Source of the DNA: Siderastrea siderea
Lineage: Eukaryota; Cnidaria; Anthozoa; Scleractinia; Rhizangiidae
DNA: 64,000 bases
Direction: 5' to 3'
NCBI GenBank assembly: GCA_964030785.1
Contig: OZ034971.1
Coordinates: 47,654,078 to 47,718,077, forward strand
In this document: in pieces, positions 56,901-64,000 of the stretch
Layout of the letters: each line of letters opens with the position of its first letter
Position numbering within the stretch: the first letter of the stretch is position 1
The notes under the pieces: model-generated
What the model saw: the letters and a program-made list of their open reading frames with translations, nothing else
What the model was told of the DNA's origin: nothing
Databases searched by the model: none
Position numbers and translations under genes: made by a program

Positions 56901-58084
56901 TTACTCGTGGTTAGGAGACCTCTTCTAACCCGCCTTTTTTGTTGCGAAAAGCAAACCCGGTATTGAGTCACGAAATTGAAGAATTTTCAACTTGTGTGCG
57001 CGTTAGTAACCTTATAGCCCCAGAAAAAATTGTAACAGCATTGAAAGCAGTGTGGCCACAAATAAAACGCGAGAGAGGGATTTCCTAGTAGTATTCACAT
57101 CGCACGAGGACCAAACAACAGCTTCATGTATCCATAATGCAAATCGTCTGTTTAGTGGTCGGTGACGGGATGGAAAAAAAAACGTAACGTAAATAAATGA
57201 AGTTTCTGGAAAATGCGACTGAGAAAGAACACAAAAGTTAGAGGTTGGTTTAAGACAACTGAAAAAAAGTTTATTTGTTGCTTACTAAAACAAACAGCCG
57301 TGTCAGTCACAAACACGCCTTCTTTGTTTCCTTTGGGCATGCTTTTCGTCTTCGAGGCTTTCATTCCAGTTTGATTGAATATCACACTTGAGTATTTCAT
57401 TTACCGCGACTTCAGTAGTACTGAGAGCTATTTACTCATTGCCAAGGTGGTATAGCAAGCGCTTATTTTCCCTTTGTTTATACTTGGCAAAAAAAGGGAA
57501 AATAAGCGCTTGCTATGCCATCTTATCTAAGAAACATACGGTGTGATATATATATTTATGCCTTTTATTTTCAAGTGGATTTTATTTTCTTTACTCGTGA
57601 TATTTCGTGACACGTAAAAGGTTTGCGAAAATTAATCCGCAGGAAGGAAATTTTACCGGCCAGTTTTTTCCCCACAATTTTCACGAATTCTAAACCCCAC
57701 GAAAATAAAAAGCTGTAGGCCTCGGAAAAACAGGTAACCAGCTGTACACAGGCAACATTTCCATTCATCACCGTTCAACATTGTTGAATTCAGCATGACA
57801 TATTAAACACGTTTAACCACCCTGTTGAATGAAGTTGACTCGATTTTAATTTGTTTCTTAGGTGTGAAAACCAATGATAAATTCGTTTAGCCACGTCCTT
57901 CAACATCGTACAACAGTTGTGTGCGTTGAATGCCATAGAGCTACCGCCTACGTGGCATGTTGGTTTAAATACGTCATGTAGTAAATCACATGGTGTCTTA
58001 TTGTTTCTCGTCAGGTTTGGCAGCAAAAGCAAGCATCCAAACAAGAGACCGACGCACTTCTTTGCCTCGCCGATGTTAAAATAG
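43185..58084 (+). CDS. RACGAP1: MgcRacGAP (centralspindlin Rho-family GAP), 633 aa, 24 exons
   Basis: Exons: 43185-43278, 43538-43638, 43763-43803, 44066-44126, 44928-45061, 45555-45636, 47149-47187, 47709-47735, 48173-48205, 48583-48712, 48959-49046, 49164-49206, 49506-49556, 49944-49989, 50284-50378, 51379-51435, 52331-52395, 52522-52582, 53253-53364, 53691-53796, 54266-54398, 55343-55484, 56441-56531, 58015-58084 (1902 nt). All introns are GT-AG with matching phases. Length equals human MgcRacGAP (632). Domains: N-terminal coiled coil about 30-120 (partner MKLP1/KIF23); a [16 protein letters not shown] block; a Pro-rich linker; a C1 domain 293-341 with the complete H-x12-C-x2-C-x12-C-x2-C-x4-H-x2-C-x7-C pattern; RhoGAP about 366-545 with the arginine finger R393 in GIYRVPG and KVFGPTIV; conserved tail ending FFASPMLK. 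Role: centralspindlin subunit acting at the spindle midzone and in cytokinesis, with Ect2/RhoA. The region 120-290 is the least conserved. Confidence 0.96.
43930..44009 (+). repeat. Single partial ~106-bp satellite unit (RACGAP1 intron 3)
   Basis: Contains TGGTCACACTGTAGAATTTC, ATCCACAG and CACCACAGGAAAGTT in satellite order. The start reads GTAATGCTTATTAGGTTTCAT, a decayed version of the CTGCTCAGTAGCTTTCAT block. Confidence 0.7.
44530..44710. mobile_element. Partial copy of the CTCGACAAAA-type element (RACGAP1 intron 4)
   Basis: CTCAACAAAATTCCTGTCCA and GTTGTCCAAGAC parallel CTCGACAAAAGTCCCGTCCG and GTCGTCCGGGAC at the left end of 54704-55101. The right end is missing. Confidence 0.5.
45112..45326. 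mobile_element. 215-bp MITE, copy 2 (RACGAP1 intron 5)
   Basis: TAACCCTTCAAGCCCCAGT at the left and ACTATTGGGGGCTTAAAGGGT at the right are inverted. It shares GGGGAGAATTTGAATAA and TGTTTGATCAAGTAGTGATA with the copy in the UBX-LRR gene. Confidence 0.78.
45940..46371. mobile_element. 432-bp foldback element (RACGAP1 intron 6)
   Basis: Arms of about 160 bp. ACAGGCACAGGGCACAGAGG on the left has the inverse CCTCTGCGCCCTGTGATACAG on the right. GTAATGCTAGCTAAATTCAT, TTGTAATTCAAAACAACGAA and GAAATTCTATCCGCAAGACA are each paired with an inverted copy. Confidence 0.8.
46524..46876. mobile_element. Probable MITE with GGGAGGCTTTGCCTG-type ends (RACGAP1 intron 6)
   Basis: GGGGAGGCTCTGCCTGAA at the left and the inverse of AGGCAAAGCCTCCC at the right mark the ends. 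GGTATATGAAAGGG occurs twice inside. No coding capacity. Confidence 0.5.
47375..47600. repeat. Possible MITE-derived sequence (RACGAP1 intron 7)
   Basis: TATACCAAACCATTGGATAG on the left and GTATACCAAAACATTTCGTG on the right are direct, not inverted. GCTATTCACCTC and ACTATTCACCTC also recur. A decayed duplication or element; weak. Confidence 0.3.
50938..50989. repeat. (ATG)n microsatellite
   Basis: Seventeen ATG/GAT units in RACGAP1 intron 15. The poly-Met frame through it is not a gene. Confidence 0.95.
51551..52003. mobile_element. 453-bp PIF/Harbinger-like MITE (RACGAP1 intron 16)
   Basis: AGGCTGGTTTTCACTAGCGA at the left is the inverse of TCGCTAGTGAAAACCAGCCT at the right, flanked by TAA on both sides. 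The interior is a compound of further inverted copies (CGGAGTCGGAGTCGTAAGCG, GATCTAGTGAAAACCAG), so it folds into nested stems. The TAA duplication fits PIF/Harbinger. Confidence 0.85.
52195..52274. repeat. Near-perfect 80-bp hairpin (RACGAP1 intron 16)
   Basis: AAAAAGTTAAAAGAAAAAAC then CGAACGTTTTCGA pairs with TCGAAAACGTTCG and GTTTTTCTTTTTTAACTTTTT, around the loop AGATGACTTAATTAG. It lies about 55 bp before exon 17. Confidence 0.8.
54704..55101. mobile_element. ~398-bp element with GCTCGACAAAA ends (RACGAP1 intron 21)
   Basis: GCTCGACAAAA on the left and TTTTTGTCGAGC on the right are inverted. Inside, GGTCGGGCAAGCAA and CTTGCCCGATGGGCAAG recur as CTCGGGCAAGCAAATTCTGA and TTGCCCGAAGGGCAAG. 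A partial copy is at 44530-44710. Confidence 0.7.
55545..55745. mobile_element. ~200-bp MITE (RACGAP1 intron 22)
   Basis: GACGCGCGTGTGTAGCTCACTA..AGCAGCTCATCACGCGCGCGTC forms a central palindrome. GATATTCGAGCGAAAAGAAC and GTTCTTTTCGTTCGACTATT form an outer pair. The ACTACGAGTAGTC palindrome stands near the left end. Confidence 0.65.
57444..57524. repeat. 81-bp hairpin (RACGAP1 intron 23)
   Basis: AAGGTGGTATAGCAAGCGCT then TATTTTCCCTTT pairs with AAAGGGAAAATA and AGCGCTTGCTATGCCATCTT. Confidence 0.8.
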
Positions 58085-59350
58085 ATTCTTTATTGACGAC
58101 ACTAAGATAGTTCTAAAATCATTGTAAAAAGCACTAAATAGCTGACGTAAACACACTAGTCTAGTGTCGGTCCTTTGTTTTGGCTATAAACCATAAGACA
58201 CGACATTTTAAAACACGATTCCTATGGGCAAGCGTCACTTATTGTGCCAGTTTGGGATGCCATAACCTGATTCGTGTGAAAGAAGGACTACACATAATTG
58301 TGTTCTCGAAAGAATATTACGACTTTATTTTGATTGCGATTTGTTATTGTGTATGTACCTTATTTGTGTGCGTGCTTTGTAGCTCATAAAGTATTCTTGT
58401 TGTCTTACACGTATGTTTAAAAATTATCTCTTTTTTGGCTGCTCCGAGGTGATAAATGCTACCCTCTCGAACGTTCCTTCATTCTAGCGGCCGGGATGCA
58501 GTCTAATCAAATGCAGGATGATACAGATAGTGCATTGCATGGAATAGTGACTTTATTTTGAATTATATTCAACACTCCATCTAACTGCAATCTAATCCGT
58601 ACATAAGTTTAGTACTTTGCTATTAATTTAGCTGAATCTGCCAGGATACCTAACAATTTTGCATTCTGCATCAAAAGCAAATGAAACGTCTATTGTTACC
58701 TAACGAACAATGCACTCTTGTGCTCAAGATACTTGCCAATTTCTGTCGTTTCTGTGAGGAGAAGTCTCCTTTTTCCTTGTTATTACAATCCTTAGAATCT
58801 GCCCTTAGAAATCGAATTACAGAGGCTAAATCATATCCTCATCGTCACTGTCTACTCTTTTGTTTCTCTGTTAACTTAATCGAGGGTACTGATAACAGAT
58901 ACCGAAAATTATCAAGCAAGACCCAGCTGACAAACACTTAATGTGTATAGCATAATAGAAGTAGTGATTTTATTTCAACTGTAACAGATCTTTAATTTGG
59001 AACTTTGTAATATTATTTATGCAAATTAAACTAAACAGCAGTCGTGATCATTGTAGACTGCCGTTACAACAATCGCTTTTGGTCTGGTGTGTTTGTAACA
59101 ATTGTGATATCGCTTATCTGTCACAACGTTTATAGAAGACTCTGTTTAGGCTACCTACCAGTTCCTCTTGCGGGAAACCATAAATTTCAAAAGCTTCCGT
59201 GGTTTAAATGTTTAGTTAAGGTTTCCTTTGGAACGAGACCCTTTTGACTTTGTCTCTGTTATTATCTGTAACCCAATAGCATCCTGGATTGGAAACCTAG
59301 AAAAATAAATCCTAACTTACTTTGTGCAAGATATTGCTGTTCAGACAAGC
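58085..59350. other. RACGAP1 3' flank
   Basis: Contains the 3' untranslated region. No standard AATAAA occurs soon after the stop; CATAAA at about 58386 is a possible variant signal. No coding segment. Confidence 0.4.
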
Positions 59351-59428
59351 GTCAAAGGAAAGTACTGCTCAATAGTTTTACACTTAACGACTTCATCCAC
59401 AGTCTCAATAGTAAAAACCCTATTACAG
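59351..59428 (+). repeat. Partial ~106-bp satellite unit
   Basis: AAAGGAAAGTACTGCTCAAT and ACTTCATCCACAGTCTCAAT are in satellite order. A much weaker trace of the unit is at about 57368-57430. Confidence 0.7.
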
Positions 59429-61642
59429 GAACCAAGGTTAGGAATTTCGAGACTATCGCCTGTCTCGTTCGAGTTTATTACATGTTACTAAAGCCCAGCC
59501 ATTTTAAGATGAATTAACCCTTTTCAAAGAGCATGTAAACGTCCTCATCTGTTGCAACGTGAATCAGAAATAATTATGCAAATATACCATTCTATTTGCC
59601 TTTCTAAACCAGCGAACTAGCACGAAGACTGTCTGTCACGTACTTATTATATAAGTGTTGATTTCTTGATACGTATAATGTTTCGTTTTGTTTCTCTTGC
59701 TAGTAAAGGAAGCAACGACATGGCTTGCTTCCACATGGCGTGAAGGCCCCGGATGTTTGATGAGAGCTCTGTGGTCATTTATCCATTTTTTGAACAAAAG
59801 AATTAGTTGTTGCAACGTTTTCTTCTTAAATTGTACTCACAGTTCGCTCTCTCTCGGAAAGCCAGGTGTCATGAAAGGCACGCACACACTGAATTTACCC
59901 TAACTGTAAAGTAGTTTTGCTAGTTGCTACAAGCAAATAACCCATGAAAAGATTCCCCCTTAAGTTAAGGTCGTTTATCTTCCCTATGCACTTAGGTTGT
60001 TACAGAACAAATCTGCCTGAACTTTTCAACTTTGGGTACAAATAACTACTTGTAGATGGCAAAAAACATTTTACAGTTAACTTGAATCCGAATGATTTAA
60101 GGCAAAACCAGGTTTTGGGATTTTTAAAGTAAATCACCTTCGATTGAACTAAATTTCACTTAAGAAGACGATGTGAATGATTACTGAACAGTGTTTATAT
60201 AGAGCTTACTATTCCTTCAACATTTGGCATCGTTTACACTTTCCAAACAATTGTCATAAGAAAGTAAAATTGCTGCACCATCTCGTAAATGAAACAAAAA
60301 TAAATTACGTACCAGTATGTAGAGAGAAACTATAGATATTTAACCGCTGTGACGACTCACTACCGGTAAAATATGAACATGCAAACCTCGACGGCAGTAA
60401 AACGTGATCTAAACGAATTTATTATACCTCAACGAAACCATCTCCATGTGGCATAATAACCGCACAGAACTTTCGAGAATAGCAAACACACTTATCCGCA
60501 ACTGCAAAATGCAGATCTAAAATCAAATGTTTCGGATTCTGCAAATTGCAACGCGTTAAATTTAGACTTCTGTAGTAACAACGCTGTTAAAATTGTACCT
60601 TAGCTGTTATCGATCGATCTACTAGCTGCACTTTATCTTAGCGTTTTGGGTGTACCGTAGCAAAAATCTTCATACGATCACAGAAAGACAACCAGTAGAC
60701 AGTAAGCCAGAAGGGTAAACAAACCTCCTCCAAACCAACATATTCATTCTGTGACGTTTGTGTGATGGTGTAGTCTATTACCCAGCCTCGAGATACATTA
60801 GAAAGTGAACCCTCACATGCAACTGCGTGTTTGGGGTTTTGATTTTCCGCCTGTGCGATCAAGTATCACTGCTTGGCGTACGCAGCCGATCGCTTCATTA
60901 CGCCACTCTATAAACTTTAGCTACACTTCATTCACATGATAAGTACGTGTATAATAGTTATGCAAAACCTTATCTATTTGATGGTGTATCGTCTGGGATT
61001 CGAGTCAGCTGGAGCTATCATCGGCAGGCAAAGACGAGCTATAAATCCAAAGTGTATTACACGGGCTTTCTGCTTGGGGCGAAATCTGCGGCGAGGAAAC
61101 TTCTTTCATTTGCTGACAATCAACCCAAATTCGGAACTCGTTAGATTGAGAAATTCGGATTTTGCAGGGCAAATGTGTTTATCCTCGTATGTGACCCGAT
61201 TTTCATAACCTCGTCGACCAAAGAAATACATGATGTATTTCAATAACAAGCTAGTCGATTTTAAGCCAATCACGCAGCCTTATTCTGATATTGACCAATC
61301 AGAACTTCTTCCCGGGGCTATTGAGCTTAGCGGCAAAGAGGCGTGCTTTTGAGATGGGGCTAACGCTGGATAACGTGAGATTGAAGCACAGAGGCACTTT
61401 TACACCCTCAGTTAGCGAGCAAATCTGCGCATTTTGGACGACGTTGAGGTGGAATTTAGGAGATCTGTACTGAGGCGCGAATATAGGCTATAAGCTGAGG
61501 CGGTCTGGAAGTTTGTTTTGACCTCAGAGCGACAGATTTTCCAATAATCTGTCGGCTAGCTTTAGCACTAACGTCTGACTACTTTATCTAGCGGCCAGTG
61601 GGCTAAAGATCTCTATGAACTGAAACATCACTGGAAATCAAC
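59429..61642. other. Intergenic and 5' flank of the SKIDA1-like gene
   Basis: No exon is supported on either strand. The last 400 bp, less AT-rich, should hold the promoter and leader of the gene starting at 61643. Confidence 0.4.
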
Positions 61643-63967
61643 ATGAGCACAGAAACTGCACCAGAGCAACAGAAGGAGCGGCCGAAATGTGGAAGGCTCG
61701 TATTTCGTGGAGTTGAACTGGCGTATTTGAACATCGACGGAGAATACATGTTACCTCTAGCCGAGCTGTTGGCTTTGGTTTTGCCGACGACACCGAGAAC
61801 AACGTTATTTACGAGAATGGAAAAGATGAAAGTTCGCAGGCATTTCTGTCAACCCGAGGAAATCAAATTGCTGAAAACGGTAAATGGAATTCACGGTTCG
61901 TCAGCCAACTGTACGCTGCTTTGTAAGACAGAAGTTGAAAAATATTGTTCCATGTATATCGATAATTTTAGTGAAAGCAACAAAGGGAAATGTGTAGAGA
62001 ATATAACGAGCGAATCGCTTATCGCCAGTGAGGAAGTCAAAGCGGAACGTTGCAAGAGCAAGCTAGATTTGGAAGAGGCCCAACGAAACAACAATGAAAT
62101 CCCGAACAAATTAGCAGTACTTCATAAACACAAAAAATCGCCCTCTCTCAAAGCAAAGCTTAAGTTTACAAAAGTCACCAACGCAGTGAAACTGAAATCG
62201 GGGCTTTCGTGCGTTTCTCAATTTAATCAAACATTAACGGACAGCATGAGCCGCGAAGCCATTGACGGAGATGTAACTTGTGGTAGCATTGACGAACGCG
62301 CGGAAGACATTCTTCGCGTTTCGCCTTCGCTGTTTTCTGCTCATGCATCGAATTTACAAACACAGCCATGGCGCGCTAATAACAAACGCATGAAGAAGCG
62401 TGACAAAAATTTAAATTCGGAAGCGAACAAAAAGGGAAAATTATCTCAGGTAAAGAAAAGGCCGTCAAACGATATGGACATCGGGAAGGAATTCGAGTCG
62501 CCATTAAAAATTCCCAAGAGGAGCGAAATACGCGCGGACAAAGGAAACAACAAAGTGAGTGAAACGAGACAATTTCCCATCGGTCGTTCTTTGCACTCTT
62601 CTCAAAAGCAAGATTTTGATTCTCTCATTTCTGATTCTTTGTCTATTGACAGTGGCTTCGCGTCGACGGTATTATCGAATGCAAGCACACCAACAAAGAC
62701 TGAATTTTCAGCTGGCGAGCTAAATGGGCTGTTAAGGAAGGACGAAGAAGTCATCAAAGAACATGAACATTCTTCACCGCGAAGACCACCGAAGCTGAAA
62801 ACACCAACAAAAAACAAAATCAGCGAAGACGAAGGTAATAGCTTGACGTTATCACCTCCAGCCCTAGTGCTGAAGCGCTACGAAGATTCATGGAAGATCG
62901 AACAAAAAAGCCCCGTCAAAGAGGACAAAGAGGCGACGAGCTGTTTGCTCAAAAGCAAAGTGAAATTGAAGAAGAAAGCGCGCCCTGACGGTCTTACTAC
63001 TCTGTTCCAGGAAACGTGCGGTAACGCTCAAGCCCATATTGAGAATAAACAAGTGAAGAAAAGGAGAAAACGGAGGAAACCGCTAAATTTTAAAGAGGAA
63101 ACACTGATCAACAAAGAGTTAATAATTGGAGAAAAACCAGACGGCGCAGGAATTAAAAAGAAGAGAGCGAAAAGAAAGCAAAAGGGCAAACTCGTTCGAG
63201 GAACTTTGTCTAACAAGCAATTTGTCGGCCCTCAAAAAAGTCGCGACTTTTCGACAGCAAAAGAAAAGAAACCAGAGGTTCTTCCACAAGAAAAGCCAAA
63301 CTCGGAAACTCAGTTCAACACAGAGCAAACCAAAGAAGAACTGTTGAAGAAAAATTCAGTTCTTGACCGGCTTGTCGGAGACGCGTTAGATAAATTCTTT
63401 GGCCGAAACTCAAGCAACGAAACTACCTTGACACCTTCCTTAGAAAACATCACACCAACTAAGCCAAAGCCCAAGAAACGAAAAATCGCTACAGTTACAA
63501 AACCCGTTTTAAAGACGAACAGCAGTTTTAAGCTCTTAAATTGGTTTCCATTAACATCACAGTTAAGTCTTCAATGCGGTAGTTTGTCTCCTGTTTTCAC
63601 CATGTCATGCCCGAAAAGCGTCGAACCTTCCACGTCGCATCCTCTTTGGAAGTGGAGTCTTGGAGGCCCGGTTGTTCGAAACTCGGATCAGAAATTCGTA
63701 AAACCCAAACCAGTTTCGACGCCAAAGGAAAAGCAGTCTGATTCTACAAGTAAGTTGGTTGCTACCAAGGTGCGAAAACTGAAAAGACGACGGCGAAAGA
63801 AGTTGTCAACGAGCAAGAAACCACTCACTTGTCTTTCAAATAATGCAACTATCCTCGATTCGAAAGCAAACCAGAACGCTTCTGGTGCTCTCACTGAGTT
63901 TACACCGCCTGCCTGCGATGAAGTAACTAACATTGTTTCTTCACCAGCTGAAATTACAGTGAGTTAG
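61643..63967 (+). CDS. Ski/Dac-domain nuclear protein, SKIDA1-like, 774 aa
   Basis: A single 775-codon frame with A at -3 of the ATG. Residues about 20-105 form a Ski/Dac (DACHbox-type) domain: FRGVELAYLNIDGEYMLPLA, then PRTTLFTRMEKMKVRRHFC and LKTVNGIHGSSANCTLL. This order (GV.L.Y....., PRTT...RM..LKV..H.C, LK..N.I...A..CTL) is what I recall of vertebrate SKIDA1. SKIDA1 has been linked to Polycomb (PRC2) complexes. The rest is low-complexity, Lys/Ser-rich and probably disordered, with basic nuclear-localisation clusters near 469 (KKRRKRRK), 503 (KKKRAKRKQKGK), 606 (KPKPKKRK) and 712 (KLKRRRRKK). The stop at 63965 comes six bases after ACA|GTGAGT, a possible phase-0 donor, so the coding region might continue in exons beyond the window. 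A role in chromatin or transcription is inferred. Confidence 0.8.
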   Translation: MSTETAPEQQKERPKCGRLVFRGVELAYLNIDGEYMLPLAELLALVLPTTPRTTLFTRMEKMKVRRHFCQPEEIKLLKTVNGIHGSSANCTLLCKTEVEKYCSMYIDNFSESNKGKCVENITSESLIASEEVKAERCKSKLDLEEAQRNNNEIPNKLAVLHKHKKSPSLKAKLKFTKVTNAVKLKSGLSCVSQFNQTLTDSMSREAIDGDVTCGSIDERAEDILRVSPSLFSAHASNLQTQPWRANNKRMKKRDKNLNSEANKKGKLSQVKKRPSNDMDIGKEFESPLKIPKRSEIRADKGNNKVSETRQFPIGRSLHSSQKQDFDSLISDSLSIDSGFASTVLSNASTPTKTEFSAGELNGLLRKDEEVIKEHEHSSPRRPPKLKTPTKNKISEDEGNSLTLSPPALVLKRYEDSWKIEQKSPVKEDKEATSCLLKSKVKLKKKARPDGLTTLFQETCGNAQAHIENKQVKKRRKRRKPLNFKEETLINKELIIGEKPDGAGIKKKRAKRKQKGKLVRGTLSNKQFVGPQKSRDFSTAKEKKPEVLPQEKPNSETQFNTEQTKEELLKKNSVLDRLVGDALDKFFGRNSSNETTLTPSLENITPTKPKPKKRKIATVTKPVLKTNSSFKLLNWFPLTSQLSLQCGSLSPVFTMSCPKSVEPSTSHPLWKWSLGGPVVRNSDQKFVKPKPVSTPKEKQSDSTSKLVATKVRKLKRRRRKKLSTSKKPLTCLSNNATILDSKANQNASGALTEFTPPACDEVTNIVSSPAEITVS

Positions 63968-64000
63968 TTCACTAAGAAATATCTTGAAAGTGTAAACAGT

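Overview
The window is nuclear DNA of an animal. It is AT-rich, with intron-rich genes (GT-AG splice sites, exons of 27-400 bp), long introns full of short inverted-repeat transposons, and simple-sequence runs. The protein-coding content (LSM12, MgcRacGAP/RACGAP1, a SKIDA1-like Ski/Dac protein, a UBA-UBX-LRR protein) is metazoan. The mixture of small foldback elements, a dispersed ~106-bp satellite and a plant-type LRR membrane protein makes a cnidarian most likely, probably an anthozoan such as a stony coral. The species is inference; no database was searched.

Layout. 1-1447: possible 3' end of an unidentified + strand gene (weak). 3495-7913: a two-exon + strand gene for a 1139-residue membrane protein with signal sequence, plant-type LRR ectodomain, Cys-rich stalk and about eight or nine membrane segments. 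7914-15575: no gene recognised; several inverted-repeat elements and a tRNA-like sequence. 15576-18921 (- strand): LSM12, four exons, 179 residues. 19225-40750 (+ strand): a 22-exon gene for an 875-residue protein joining a UBA domain, a charged helical segment, a UBX domain, a BC-box-like segment and a long LRR array with a polyglutamine tail. LSM12 and this gene start head to head, about 300 bp apart. 43185-58084 (+ strand): RACGAP1/MgcRacGAP, 24 exons, 633 residues, with complete C1 and RhoGAP domains. 61643-63967 (+ strand): a 774-residue nuclear, Lys-rich protein with an N-terminal Ski/Dac-type domain.

I rebuilt the exons by hand from reading frame, splice consensus and family alignment recalled from memory. 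All four spliced models keep one open frame from ATG to stop, and the phases agree at every junction, which is strong internal support. One intron of the UBX-LRR gene needs a GC-AG splice pair.

The genes do not form an operon. Shared themes are limited: the UBX-LRR protein is probably a p97/VCP-ubiquitin adaptor, LSM12 is an RNA/ataxin-2-associated factor, RACGAP1 is the centralspindlin GAP used in cytokinesis, and the SKIDA1-like protein is probably chromatin-associated. The two most novel items are the UBA-UBX-(BC-box)-LRR fusion and the plant-type LRR multi-pass receptor. Much of the non-coding sequence is transposon-derived: pogo/Tigger-like (TA target sites), PIF/Harbinger-like (TAA), TTAA-type and foldback MITEs, a retroelement fossil, and a hammerhead-like RNA motif next to a satellite array.
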